64,000 bases of DNA from Novosphingobium sp. RL4 (lineage in GTDB: Bacteria > Pseudomonadota > Alphaproteobacteria > Sphingomonadales > Sphingomonadaceae), in NCBI RefSeq assembly GCF_035658495.1, contig NZ_CP141944.1:62001-126000 (forward strand), given 5' to 3'. This document shows, piece by piece, positions 1 through 8,552 of the stretch (the stretch's first letter is position 1; every line of letters begins with the position of its first letter). The position numbers and the translations under genes were made by a program. Below the pieces are notes generated by a model, which saw nothing but the letters and a program-made list of their open reading frames with translations, searched no databases and was not told the DNA's origin.

Positions 1-2330
1 GCCGAGGGGATCGCCGCTGCATCGGCGCCGATCCGGATATGGCTCGCCACCGCGCCGCCCTTTTGCGCCATGCCGGTCTGATCCAGCACTTTGGCGGCCT
101 TGCCCTCCAGCTGCGCCGCCATCGCCAGCACCGCGCCAACCGTGAGCACGCCGGTACCGCCAATGCCCGCCACCAGCATGGCGGAGGCTCCGCCCGACAA
201 GTCCGCCACCGCCGGTTCGGGCAAAGCGGCGACCATGCGCGCCAGCGCGGCATCGTCCATGCTGCGTTTCCGGAGCGTACCACCCGAAACCTCGACGAAG
301 CTGGGGCAGAAGCCCTTGATACAGGAGAAATCCTTGTTGCAGCTCGACTGGTCGATGGCGCGCTTGCGGCCGAACTCGGTCTCGATCGGCACGACCGAGA
401 GGCAGTTGGACTGCGTCGAGCAATCGCCGCAGCCTTCGCAGACCGCGGGATTGATCCAGAGTCGCTTGTCGGGATCGGGATAGCCCCCTTTCTTGCGACG
501 GCGGCGCTTCTCGTTGGCGCACGTCTGCTCGTAGACGATGGCGCTGGTGCCGGGGAGATCACGCAAGCTGCGCTGGACCGCATCCAGTTCATCGCGGTGC
601 AGCACGCGGGTTCCGGCGGGCAGATCGGACGCAGCAAAGCGCGCCGGTTCCTCGCTCACCAGCACCACCGGGTGGACACCCTCCACCACCAGTTCGCACA
701 CGATCTGCTCGGGACTGAGCGCACCTTCTGCGGGCTGCCCGCCGGTCATGGCGACGGCATCGTTGTAGAGGATCTTGAACGTCACCCGGCTCTTCGCCGC
801 CACCGCGGCCCGGATCGTCAGCAGGCCGGAGTGCGTGTAGGTTCCGTCGCCGAGGTTCTGGAACATGTGCGGCGTATCGACGAAATGCTGCGCGCCGATC
901 CAGGGCATCCCCTCCTGCCCCATGCTCACCGTCTGCATGGTGCTGCGTTCGGGCATGTAGTGGGCAAGGCCGTGGCACCCGGTCGCCCCCATCGCCGCCG
1001 AGCCTTCGGGCACCACGGTCGAGGTATTGTGCGGGCAGCCCGAGCAGAAATAGGCCGGCCGGATCGCGGTGCGTTCCAGCACGGCTGCGGAGTCTTCCCG
1101 CTCACGCAGCATGGCATCCCGCGCGGCTATGTCATCGTGCAGCATACCCAGCGCCGCCATGCGCGCGATCAGCGCGCGCCGCACCATGGCCGCATCGAGC
1201 ACACCCACTTCGGACAGCAGCGCGGAGCCATCGGGCGCGGTCTTGCCCGAAAGCGCCGGGGCATCGGCGCGGCCATAGAACAGACGGGCGATCTGGTCCT
1301 CGATAACGGGCCGCTTTTCCTCGACCACCATGACTTCGGCGCTGCCCCCGCAGGCCTGCCGCACGAACGTCACGTCGAGCGGCCAGACAAGGCCGAGCTT
1401 CACGACCCTGACCCCCAGCACCGCACACCCGGCCTCGTCCAGCCCCAGATCTGCCAGCGCCTGGCAGAGATCAAGCCAGGCCTTGCCCGCGCTCACCACC
1501 GTCAGCCGCGCGCCGGGCGCCTCGTGACTCACGCGGTCGATGCGATTGAGCGCGGTGAAAAGTGGCACGATCGGCAGGCGCCGCTCGATCACCATTCTCT
1601 CCTGATCGAGCGCCGACATCCCGATGCGCAAGTTCGGAGAGGGCCCGGCTGGAATCTCCGGCGGGGCAATCGGGAAGCTGTGTCCGGGCAGTGTGACGGT
1701 CGTGGTCAGGTCCAGCGTGTCGGTCACCGCCTTCATCGCCACATAGAGCCCGCTGGCCCGCGACAGTGCCCAGCCGAACTGGCCGAAGCCGAGAATCTCG
1801 TCGGTCGTTGCCGGGTAGAGCACCGGGACCATCGCGGTCATCAGCACGTGTTCGGATTGATGCGCGGTCAGCGAGGACTTCGCCGCATGGTCGTCCCCGC
1901 AGAGCAGCAGCGCGCCGCCTTTCGGGTGCGTGCCTTCGAAGTTCGCCGCCTTGATCGCCTCCCCCGCGCGCTCGACGCCGACGCCCTTCGCGTACCAGAG
2001 CGCAAAAACGCCATCGACGTTGGGCTTGCCGTACCAGTCGAGCTGCTGGGTGCCACGCACCGAGGTCGCCGCCAGTTCCTCGTTCAACCCGGGCTCGAAA
2101 CGCACATGATGTTCGGTGATCAGCTTTTCGGAGGCCCACAACTGCGCATCGAGCGTGGTGATCGGAGAGCCGCGATAGCCGGTGACATAACCCGCCGTGT
2201 TCAGCCCCGCCGCACGGTCCCGCCGCGACTGGTCGAGCAGCAGGCGCACCACGCCCTGCAGCGCCGAGAGCATGACCTGCCCCTCGCCCTGCCTGTACTT
2301 GTCTTCCAGCGTGACGACCGTCTTGGTCAC
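1..2330 (-). CDS. Indolepyruvate:ferredoxin oxidoreductase family protein, fused IorA/IorB type, 3' end beyond window
   Basis: The minus-strand frame begins at a GTG (2330) and stays open to the window edge, giving about 776 codons of a protein that is usually about 1150 residues. The N-terminus (VTLEDKYRQGEG, then TAGYVTGYRGSPITTLDAQLW) is the pyrimidine-binding domain of 2-oxoacid oxidoreductases. A thiamine diphosphate segment (NLGDGTYTHSG) lies near 850. Cysteine clusters follow near 310-440 (VCEGCGDCSTQSNC and CNKDFSCIKGFC), which are expected [4Fe-4S] ligands. A Rossmann-like GIGGTGV near 140-160 starts the gamma domain. Known members oxidatively decarboxylate aryl or branched 2-oxoacids to acyl-CoA with ferredoxin as acceptor. 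No good Shine-Dalgarno precedes the GTG, so the start is provisional. Only the C-terminus is missing, by position rather than by mutation. Confidence 0.9.
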   Translation of the reverse strand, partial: MTKTVVTLEDKYRQGEGQVMLSALQGVVRLLLDQSRRDRAAGLNTAGYVTGYRGSPITTLDAQLWASEKLITEHHVRFEPGLNEELAATSVRGTQQLDWYGKPNVDGVFALWYAKGVGVERAGEAIKAANFEGTHPKGGALLLCGDDHAAKSSLTAHQSEHVLMTAMVPVLYPATTDEILGFGQFGWALSRASGLYVAMKAVTDTLDLTTTVTLPGHSFPIAPPEIPAGPSPNLRIGMSALDQERMVIERRLPIVPLFTALNRIDRVSHEAPGARLTVVSAGKAWLDLCQALADLGLDEAGCAVLGVRVVKLGLVWPLDVTFVRQACGGSAEVMVVEEKRPVIEDQIARLFYGRADAPALSGKTAPDGSALLSEVGVLDAAMVRRALIARMAALGMLHDDIAARDAMLREREDSAAVLERTAIRPAYFCSGCPHNTSTVVPEGSAAMGATGCHGLAHYMPERSTMQTVSMGQEGMPWIGAQHFVDTPHMFQNLGDGTYTHSGLLTIRAAVAAKSRVTFKILYNDAVAMTGGQPAEGALSPEQIVCELVVEGVHPVVLVSEEPARFAASDLPAGTRVLHRDELDAVQRSLRDLPGTSAIVYEQTCANEKRRRRKKGGYPDPDKRLWINPAVCEGCGDCSTQSNCLSVVPIETEFGRKRAIDQSSCNKDFSCIKGFCPSFVEVSGGTLRKRSMDDAALARMVAALPEPAVADLSGGASAMLVAGIGGTGVLTVGAVLAMAAQLEGKAAKVLDQTGMAQKGGAVASHIRIGADAAAIPS

Positions 2331-2490
2331 TCGAACCCCCGGTTTTCCTGTCCTTGCCCGCGGCCTTTCAGATGCCGGGCGGGGGAGCAAGCAGGGAACG
2401 CAGGGTGCGCCGTGGGGGTCAAATGGGGGTGCGGTTGGGGTAGGGAACCGGGTGTTTCGGGCCGTTCAAAACACTATTTCCATCAACACT

Positions 2491-2574
2491 CCGTCGCCCC
2501 CGCGAAGGCGGGAGCCCCGCCTTGGTTGCGCGCTCCTCGAGAACAGTTGGATCCCCGCCTGCGCGGGGATGACG
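2491..2574. repeat. REP-like intergenic hairpin doublet
   Basis: Two short imperfect hairpins lie in inverted orientation about 30 bp apart: one arm near 2491-2517 (CCCGCGAAGGCGGG core) and the other at 2549-2574 (CCCCGCCTGCGCGGGG core, followed by ATGACG). This is the layout of the extragenic palindromes common between sphingomonad genes. It occupies the 266-bp gap between the DUF2889 gene and the oxidoreductase gene, both on the minus strand. No other copy was noticed in the window. Confidence 0.65.
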
Positions 2575-2596
2575 AGCTTGATTTTGCGCGGTCAGT

Positions 2597-3643
2597 TCAG
2601 GCCGGCTGGCGCAGTTCCTCCACAAGCCTTGGCACATCGGCCAGCGCACGCAGGGCGTCGTTGAGGTGCGTGCAGCCTTCCGGCCCGCGCAGCATTTCCA
2701 GCACGTCCTCGCGCACCTGGCCCAGATTACGCCCGACGAGCCGCGCGACGTTATGGACGGCGCCGGGGCATTCGCGGAAAGGCAGGATGCGCGCTTCGGG
2801 ATCGAGGCTCAGCACTTCCAGCGTCTGGGCATCGACGGTTGCGCCAAGGTTGTATTCGTGGATGGCGACCCGGCCACCTTCGCGCAGCCTGGCGCTATCC
2901 TGAAAGGCGGAGGCGATGTGGATCAGGTTGCCGTCTCGCGTCACATCGATGCGGCGGGCGCGGCGGAAACCGGGGCCTTCGTGTTCGAGAAATTCGTGCC
3001 AGCCCTCCGGATCGGCCGGGTTGCGCAATTGGCCTGCATCGGCATCGGCCACCTTGTCCAGCGCGGCATCACCGGTGACACCGCTGTTCCCCTCCTGCAG
3101 CCCCCAGCAGACATTGGCGCGCTGGGCGAGCACGGGGTTGTCTTCATTACCCCCGCCAAGCCGCTGCCTGAGTATTTCCATCCGCTCGGGAAACCACTGG
3201 CCCCATGCGAAGGAGGAGACGAGGGCGGTGCCGGAAAGATCGTCGAGCACGAGATAGAGCGGATCGGCCCGCGCAATGAGTTCGGGCATGATCTCGCGCA
3301 GGGTCATGCGCAAATGGCCGCCCGCGCGGGCACCCACAAGCGCGCCGATGCTTGCCGGAGCGGAATCGGCGGCGATCTGGGTGATCGTCTTGTCCTCGGT
3401 CATCCGCAGCGAGAATTCGCCCATGGCCAGCGAGCGCCCCGTGCCGTCCGGGCCGGTCAAATAGTCGCGCGCGCGGCCGACGAAGAGGCGTTGGCCGTCC
3501 ACGCCATCGGGCCAGGCGACATCGATGCTGGAGGTGCGGCGCAGCGAGTTCACGGAGCGCAACGGGGCCGGATTGGCCGTCTGGCGCGGGGGCGGCGGGT
3601 AGGACGCGGAGGGAATTGGCCCTGTTGGAACTGAGGTCGTCAT
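2597..3643 (-). CDS. DUF2889 domain-containing protein
   Basis: 348 residues from ATG 3643, just after a weak AGGATG; a longer in-frame extension upstream has no family character. The C-terminal part (LPFRECPGAVHNVARLVGRNLGQVR, then GCTHLNDALRALAD) is the DUF2889 signature with its conserved C-P-G and G-C-T-H-L-N elements. The conserved His and Cys look like a possible metal site, but no biochemical role is known to me. It lies 32 bp downstream of the MDR-type reductase gene on the same strand, so it is probably the last gene of the P450 operon; a REP-like hairpin doublet follows. A proline-rich N-terminus of about 25 residues looks disordered. Family placement is secure; function unknown. 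Confidence 0.8.
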   Translation of the reverse strand: MTTSVPTGPIPSASYPPPPRQTANPAPLRSVNSLRRTSSIDVAWPDGVDGQRLFVGRARDYLTGPDGTGRSLAMGEFSLRMTEDKTITQIAADSAPASIGALVGARAGGHLRMTLREIMPELIARADPLYLVLDDLSGTALVSSFAWGQWFPERMEILRQRLGGGNEDNPVLAQRANVCWGLQEGNSGVTGDAALDKVADADAGQLRNPADPEGWHEFLEHEGPGFRRARRIDVTRDGNLIHIASAFQDSARLREGGRVAIHEYNLGATVDAQTLEVLSLDPEARILPFRECPGAVHNVARLVGRNLGQVREDVLEMLRGPEGCTHLNDALRALADVPRLVEELRQPA

Positions 3644-3675
3644 GGTGGCATCCTGCAATTTTTTGTTTTCGCCGA

Positions 3676-4698
3676 TCAGCCTGACACCTTCACCAGCAGC
3701 TTGCCTAGATGGTTGTTGCCAGAAAACACCCCGGCGAATGCGGCCGGTGCAGCCTCCAGCCCTTCGACCACCGCCTCCGGGCATTGGATGCGCCCTTCGG
3801 CAATCCACCCGGCGATGTCGTCCAGCGCCTGCTGCCCGCCGACGAGGAAGCCGCCGAAGCCCTTGATCTCCAGACCCTTGGACATAATCGCGCGGAAAAA
3901 TCCGGGCAGACGGTCAGGCCCGGGGCCTTCGAGTCCCATACCGTAGTAGGCGATGAAACCGCAAACCGGCATCCGCGCACCGCGCTTGAGGTGGGGGAGG
4001 ACGGCCAGCATCACGTCCCCGCCGACATTGTCGATGAATACGTCCGCACCTTCGGGCAGCGCCTTGGCCAATTGCTCGGCGAAATCCGGCGCCTTGTAAT
4101 CGGCGGCAGCATCGAAGCCGAGGTCGATTAGGCACCGGCACTTGTCCGGCCCGCCGGCGATACCGATGACGCGCGCGCCGCGAATCTTCGCGATCTGCCC
4201 GGCAAGGCTGCCCACCGCGCCGGCCGCGGCCGAGATCACCACCGTCTCCCCCGCCGCGACCCGGCCGATGCCGATCACGCAGGCATGGGCGGTCTGCCCC
4301 GGCATCCCCAGCGCGCCCAGCGCGGTGGAGACGGGTGCCTGCGCGGGATCGAGCTTTCGTGGCGGCCCGCGCCAATCGGCCCTGTCCGGCGCGACAAGGG
4401 CATATTCGCGCCAGCCGGTGCGATCCTCCACCACGTCCCCCACCGCATAGCCGGGGTGGTTGGAGGCGGCGACTTCGCTCACCGTCGGCCCATACATGAC
4501 CTCTCCGGGATGGACCTGCGTCACGCCGGAAAGGCGCTTTTCGTCGATGGCGAAGCGGATCAGCGGGTCGAGACCCAGCCACAGTGTGCGCAGCAGCACC
4601 TCACCCTCGCCCGGCTCGGGGATCGGCGCATCCTCCACGCGGAAATCCGATGACTTCGGATTGCCTGCGGCATAGCGTGCCAGCACCACCTGCTTCAT
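3676..4698 (-). CDS. NADP-dependent MDR-family oxidoreductase (prostaglandin-reductase-like enoyl/ketone reductase)
   Basis: 340 residues from ATG 4698. The N-terminus resembles the GroES-like fold of leukotriene B4 12-hydroxydehydrogenase/prostaglandin reductase relatives (LGLDPLIRFAIDEK, PGEVMYGPTVSEV), without the cysteines of zinc alcohol dehydrogenases. The cofactor site is seen as ISAAAGAVGSLAGQIAKIRGARVIGIAGG, and an IDNVGGDVM segment follows. Members reduce activated C=C bonds of enones with NADPH. The start is 8 bp after the P450 stop, so the two are co-transcribed. The pairing with P450, SDR and aldehyde dehydrogenase suggests successive oxidation and reduction of one hydrophobic substrate; which one cannot be told from sequence. 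Confidence 0.88.
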   Translation of the reverse strand: MKQVVLARYAAGNPKSSDFRVEDAPIPEPGEGEVLLRTLWLGLDPLIRFAIDEKRLSGVTQVHPGEVMYGPTVSEVAASNHPGYAVGDVVEDRTGWREYALVAPDRADWRGPPRKLDPAQAPVSTALGALGMPGQTAHACVIGIGRVAAGETVVISAAAGAVGSLAGQIAKIRGARVIGIAGGPDKCRCLIDLGFDAAADYKAPDFAEQLAKALPEGADVFIDNVGGDVMLAVLPHLKRGARMPVCGFIAYYGMGLEGPGPDRLPGFFRAIMSKGLEIKGFGGFLVGGQQALDDIAGWIAEGRIQCPEAVVEGLEAAPAAFAGVFSGNNHLGKLLVKVSG

Positions 4699-4706
4699 AG
4701 TTCCGC

Positions 4707-6029
4707 TCACCGCAGTTTCACCGTCACCGCCGACATGCCGCGATGGTCGAGTCCGCGATACTCCGGCTTTGGCTTGGCGGGGTCGAGCGTCATGTTCGGA
4801 AAGCGGTCGAGCAAGCCGTTGATCGCCACCACCATCTCCTGCCGGGCGACATCCATGCCGAGGCACCGGTGCGGGCCAAAGCCGAAGCCCATGTGATGCT
4901 CCTTGCGGCGGAAGATGTCGTATTCCTCAGGCTTTTCGAACACCGTCGGATCGTGATTGGCGGCGCCGAGGCACAAGTGGATGCGGGTGCCGGCGGGGAC
5001 TTTTACGCCCTCCATCTCGGTATCCTCCATGCAAAGGCGCATGAACACCGGATCGGTGGCTCGCCAGCGCAGGCCCTCTTCCACCGCAAGGTCGATCAGG
5101 CTGCGGTCTTCCTTGCAGGCCTCCCAGAAATGGCGGTGGGTCATCAGCGCATCGATAGTGATGCCCAGTTGCCGCCAGGTGGTGCCGCCGCCCGCGAAAA
5201 TGGCGAGCTTGCAGTAACCGAACAGCTCATCCTCGGTGAGCGGGCGCTTGGAGCCGTCCTCGTGCGTGATCTCGCAGGCGATCAGGCCGGCGATCAGGTT
5301 GTCGCCGGGCTCGCGCTGGTTCTCCGCGATCAGGCGGCGCAAGGTGCCGTCAACCCAGGCGCGGGCCTCGGCCGCTTCCTCGGGCGGCAGGTTGCGCGCA
5401 CCAAACGTGGCGCGGTTGAGCTGGTAGCGGAACTCGATCACATCCTCGCCCTCCAGCCCGATGGCGCGGGTGACGGTGGCCATCGGCAGGCGGGCGCAAA
5501 GGTCGGTGTTGAGGTCGGTCGTCTCGCGGTCCTTGATCTGGTCGAGCAGGACGTCGACCGTCTCCTCGATCCAGCGCTTGTTCCACCAGTCCAGCACCTT
5601 GGGCCGCTTGAACAGCGGCTGCGCGGCGGAGCGCAGGCGCTTGTGCGGCTTGCCGACCATCGAGAGGATCGTGGTGCCGATCGTCCGCACCCCGGCACTC
5701 TCGTTATAACCCTCGGAGGAATAGAGCTGGTTCTCGCGAAAGCCGATCTCGCAGGCGCGATAGGAGAAGAACGTCATGTTCTCTCGCGGGGGCCCGAGCA
5801 TCGAGACCATTTCCGGCACGCCCAGCAATTCGCGCAAGGTGCCCTTTTGGACCGCGCCGGCCTCGCGCAGGCGGTTCATGTCCTCGGTATAGTCGCGCGT
5901 CGGGTCGACGCCGGAATTGGCGTCCACTTTGTCGACATCGAACATCTCCGCATAGCGCGGATTGTCGGACAGCAGCGATGCGAGCGCGTTGGAGCGGGAA
6001 TCGTTACCCGAATAGGGACAGGTCGCCAT
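4707..6029 (-). CDS. Cytochrome P450 with atypical I-helix
   Basis: 440 residues, normal for a soluble bacterial P450. The heme-binding loop is FGFGPHRCLG with the axial cysteine at about residue 389, and the K-helix ExxR is E318-G-L-R321. The oxygen-activation stretch of the I-helix reads AGGGTT (279-284), so the acidic residue usually found before the conserved Thr is a glycine. Bacterial P450s need ferredoxin and reductase partners; none is encoded beside it. The gene begins only 2 bp after the SDR stop codon and is followed 8 bp later by the MDR-type reductase, a tight operon. The substrate is unknown; the neighbours favour a monooxygenase initiating alcohol-to-aldehyde-to-acid processing. 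Confidence 0.92.
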   Translation of the reverse strand: MATCPYSGNDSRSNALASLLSDNPRYAEMFDVDKVDANSGVDPTRDYTEDMNRLREAGAVQKGTLRELLGVPEMVSMLGPPRENMTFFSYRACEIGFRENQLYSSEGYNESAGVRTIGTTILSMVGKPHKRLRSAAQPLFKRPKVLDWWNKRWIEETVDVLLDQIKDRETTDLNTDLCARLPMATVTRAIGLEGEDVIEFRYQLNRATFGARNLPPEEAAEARAWVDGTLRRLIAENQREPGDNLIAGLIACEITHEDGSKRPLTEDELFGYCKLAIFAGGGTTWRQLGITIDALMTHRHFWEACKEDRSLIDLAVEEGLRWRATDPVFMRLCMEDTEMEGVKVPAGTRIHLCLGAANHDPTVFEKPEEYDIFRRKEHHMGFGFGPHRCLGMDVARQEMVVAINGLLDRFPNMTLDPAKPKPEYRGLDHRGMSAVTVKLR

Positions 6030-6031
6030 GG

Positions 6032-6844
6032 TCAGCCTCCTACCTTTCGGCCGGCCGAGAGCCCCCCGTCCACGGGAAGGTTCACGCCGGTCACGTTGCT
6101 TGCGAGATCGGAACAGAGAAACAGCGCCGCCGAAGCGGTGTCGCGCGGATCGATGGCGCGGCCCAGCGGATGGACGCGGCCCATGCCTTCCAGGATGCGG
6201 TCGCGGTGCTCGCTGTCGGGGTCCATCCCGGCATAGTGGGTGAGCATGCCCGCCGGACAGACCGCGTTCACGCGGATGCCCTTTTCCGCCACTTCAATGG
6301 CGAGCGCGCGGGTAAGCTGCACCACCGCGCCCTTGGTGGCGCCGTAGAACACCCCGCCATAGCCGATCAGCCCGGCAACCGAAGCGGTGGAGACGATGGC
6401 CCCGCCGCCCAGTCCGTCCTTGGCCTGCCTCTCGAACTGCCGGATAGCCGACTGGCAACCGTGGACCACGCCCATAACGTTGACTTCGGAGACGCGGCGC
6501 ATCTCCTCGTCCTCGCACTCGATCAGGCTGCGCAGGCCCTTGCCGGGGACCGGGCTGATGGTGATCCCGGCGTTGTTGTAGATGCAGTCCAGCCGTCCGA
6601 ACGCCTCCACGCCCGCTGCCACGGCGTGATCGACCGACGCGGGATCGGAAACGTCGCATGCCACGGCGATGGCCTCGCCGCCCTCAGCCCGCACCATCGC
6701 AGCGGTGGCGACCGCTTCGTCCGCGTTTACGTCCGCCGCAATCACTTTGGCGCCGTGTTCCGCAAAAAGCAGACAGGCGGCGCGGCCCACACCCGATCCG
6801 GCCCCGGTAATCAGTGCGACTTTGCCTTCGAGCAGTCCTTGCAT
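6032..6844 (-). CDS. Short-chain dehydrogenase/reductase
   Basis: 270 residues of classical SDR type. The NAD(P)-binding motif is TGAGSGVGRA near residue 14, followed by the structural NNAG and an active-site YGATK (Tyr and Lys). An acidic residue after the second strand (AADVN) favours NAD over NADP. It lies 12 bp after the aldehyde dehydrogenase stop and 2 bp before the P450 start, in the middle of a four- or five-gene minus-strand operon. It presumably oxidises the alcohol made by the P450 before or after the aldehyde dehydrogenase step. An insertion after NNAGITISPVPGKGLRSLIECEDEE is somewhat longer than in typical 250-residue SDRs. Confidence 0.92.
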   Translation of the reverse strand: MQGLLEGKVALITGAGSGVGRAACLLFAEHGAKVIAADVNADEAVATAAMVRAEGGEAIAVACDVSDPASVDHAVAAGVEAFGRLDCIYNNAGITISPVPGKGLRSLIECEDEEMRRVSEVNVMGVVHGCQSAIRQFERQAKDGLGGGAIVSTASVAGLIGYGGVFYGATKGAVVQLTRALAIEVAEKGIRVNAVCPAGMLTHYAGMDPDSEHRDRILEGMGRVHPLGRAIDPRDTASAALFLCSDLASNVTGVNLPVDGGLSAGRKVGG

Positions 6845-6856
6845 CCCGGTCCTCTC

Positions 6857-8287
6857 CTACCCGCCAATATTCAGCGTGGTCATGATCTGGAATTCGCGCA
6901 GCCCCTCGACGCCGCGCTCGCGGCCAAGGCCGCTCATCTTGATGCCGCCGCCGCTGGCATGACTGGAAGCGAGCGCACCGTTGACGTTCACCGCGCCGCT
7001 GCGGATCTTCAGCCCCACTTCCAGCGCCTTGACCTTGTCCTTGCCGTGGACCCAGCCGGACAGGCCGAAGCGGCTGTCATTGGCCATTTCCACCGCGTGA
7101 TCGAGGTCGCGGTAGCCGATCACCGAAACCACCGGCCCGAAGATCTCCTCCTGCGCGGCTGGGTTGGCGTTGTCGGGCAGGTCGAGCACGGTGGGCTCGA
7201 AGAAATAGCCCTTCTCCAGCCCATCGGGTCGCTTGCCTCCGCAGACCACGCGGCCGCCTCCCGCGACGGCGGCGGCAACGAAGTGCTCGCACCGCGCGCG
7301 CTGGGCGGCGCTGACGACCGGGCCAAGCTGGGTCGCCGGGTCGCTGGCCGCGCCGATCTTCACGCCGGACAGCAATTTCGCCATCGCCTCCAGCACCTCG
7401 GCCTTGCTTTCCTGCGGCACGAAGACGCGGGTGCCGAGCACGCAGCCCTGCCCGGCGTGCGAGGTGCAGACGCTCATCGCCGCCATGGCCGCGCGGTCCA
7501 CCGAATCCGGCAGGTAGATCTGCGCGGACTTGCCGCCGAGTTCGAGCACCAGCCGCTTCAACGTAGCCGCCGCCTGCTTCGCGACCTCCACACCCACGGC
7601 GGAGGAGCCGGTGAAGCTCACCATGTCCACGCGCGGATCGCTGGTCAGGGCCTGCGCGCCCTCGACGCCCGCTTCGATCACGAGGTTGAATACACCTTGC
7701 GGCAGGCCCGCTTCCTCGGCCGCCTCGGCGAAGACCAGCGCGGAAAGCGGCGTCAGCGGATTGGGCCGCAGGATGACCGTGTTGCCCGCCATCAGCGCAG
7801 GCACGACCTTCCAGAGCGCGGTGTAGAACGGCACGTTGTACGCCGAGATCCCCGCCACCACGCCGATCGGCGACCAGCGCTTCACGCTCTGCACCGCGAA
7901 ATGGGCGTTGACCCGCTCGTGCAGGGGCAAGGGGTTGTCCTCGATCTCCGGCAGGCGGAGAATCAGATCGATGATTTCCCGCGCCATCCGCAACGGCGCC
8001 TGGACTTGCGCGCCCATCACCGTTGAGCCGACCGGACAGCCCGCTTCACGGATCGCGAGGTCTTTCAGCCGGTCGGCACGATCTTCCAGCGACGCAGCGA
8101 AGCGGGTCATCACTGCGGCGCGCGCCGCCATCGGCAAATGCGGCCATTCGCCGCTGTCAAAAGCCGCGCGGGCCGCGGAAATCCCGGCTTCCACCTGCCC
8201 TGCCGACAGCCCGGAAAGGACCGCCACGACGCTTTCGTCGGAGGGGTCCAGCACCTCGAAACGGGCGCCTTCTCCGGCAAGGAACAC
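6857..8287 (-). CDS. Aldehyde dehydrogenase; N-terminus uncertain
   Basis: 476 residues if started at GTG 8287. Hallmarks: LELGGKSAQIYLP (general-base Glu loop), AGQGCVLGTRVFVP (catalytic Cys), EEIFGPVVSVIGY, and SGLGRERGVEGLREF near the C-terminus. It oxidises an aldehyde to a carboxylic acid with NAD(P). It is the first gene of the minus-strand operon with SDR, P450 and reductase. The start is a problem: family-like sequence (GYVGGVFLAGEG) continues upstream of GTG 8287 without an ATG, and a GGAG motif sits seven bases before an in-frame CTG at 8350. The real start may therefore be CTG 8350 (497 residues), or a one-base indel separates the frame from the ATG at 8363. Confidence 0.85.
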   Translation of the reverse strand: MFLAGEGARFEVLDPSDESVVAVLSGLSAGQVEAGISAARAAFDSGEWPHLPMAARAAVMTRFAASLEDRADRLKDLAIREAGCPVGSTVMGAQVQAPLRMAREIIDLILRLPEIEDNPLPLHERVNAHFAVQSVKRWSPIGVVAGISAYNVPFYTALWKVVPALMAGNTVILRPNPLTPLSALVFAEAAEEAGLPQGVFNLVIEAGVEGAQALTSDPRVDMVSFTGSSAVGVEVAKQAAATLKRLVLELGGKSAQIYLPDSVDRAAMAAMSVCTSHAGQGCVLGTRVFVPQESKAEVLEAMAKLLSGVKIGAASDPATQLGPVVSAAQRARCEHFVAAAVAGGGRVVCGGKRPDGLEKGYFFEPTVLDLPDNANPAAQEEIFGPVVSVIGYRDLDHAVEMANDSRFGLSGWVHGKDKVKALEVGLKIRSGAVNVNGALASSHASGGGIKMSGLGRERGVEGLREFQIMTTLNIGG

Positions 8288-8552
8288 ACCGCCGACGTAG
8301 CCGGCTGAGGGGCTGGCGTTCGTGCCTGCCGGGGGGCCTGCGCAGTCCAGAGCCTCTCTCCATTATTCGTTATTGTGAATTTATGTTCGCAGATGAGGCT
8401 ATCCGAGGAGTTTCGGTGCGTCAATCGCGTCCACGCTGGCGCAGCCTCGCGCCGTGCCGGCGGTTGTCACTTCGCCGGGCTATCCCTATTCCATGCCCGC
8501 AACGAGAGGCCGGCGCGCCAGCGCCGCCGCAACCAGCGAGGACCTGCACGAA

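Noticed and set aside
39..2903. 954-codon plus-strand open frame opposite the 2-oxoacid oxidoreductase gene
   Set aside because: It is an antisense frame kept open by GC-rich codon use; the translation is His/Arg-rich with no domain, while the minus strand encodes an evident oxidoreductase.
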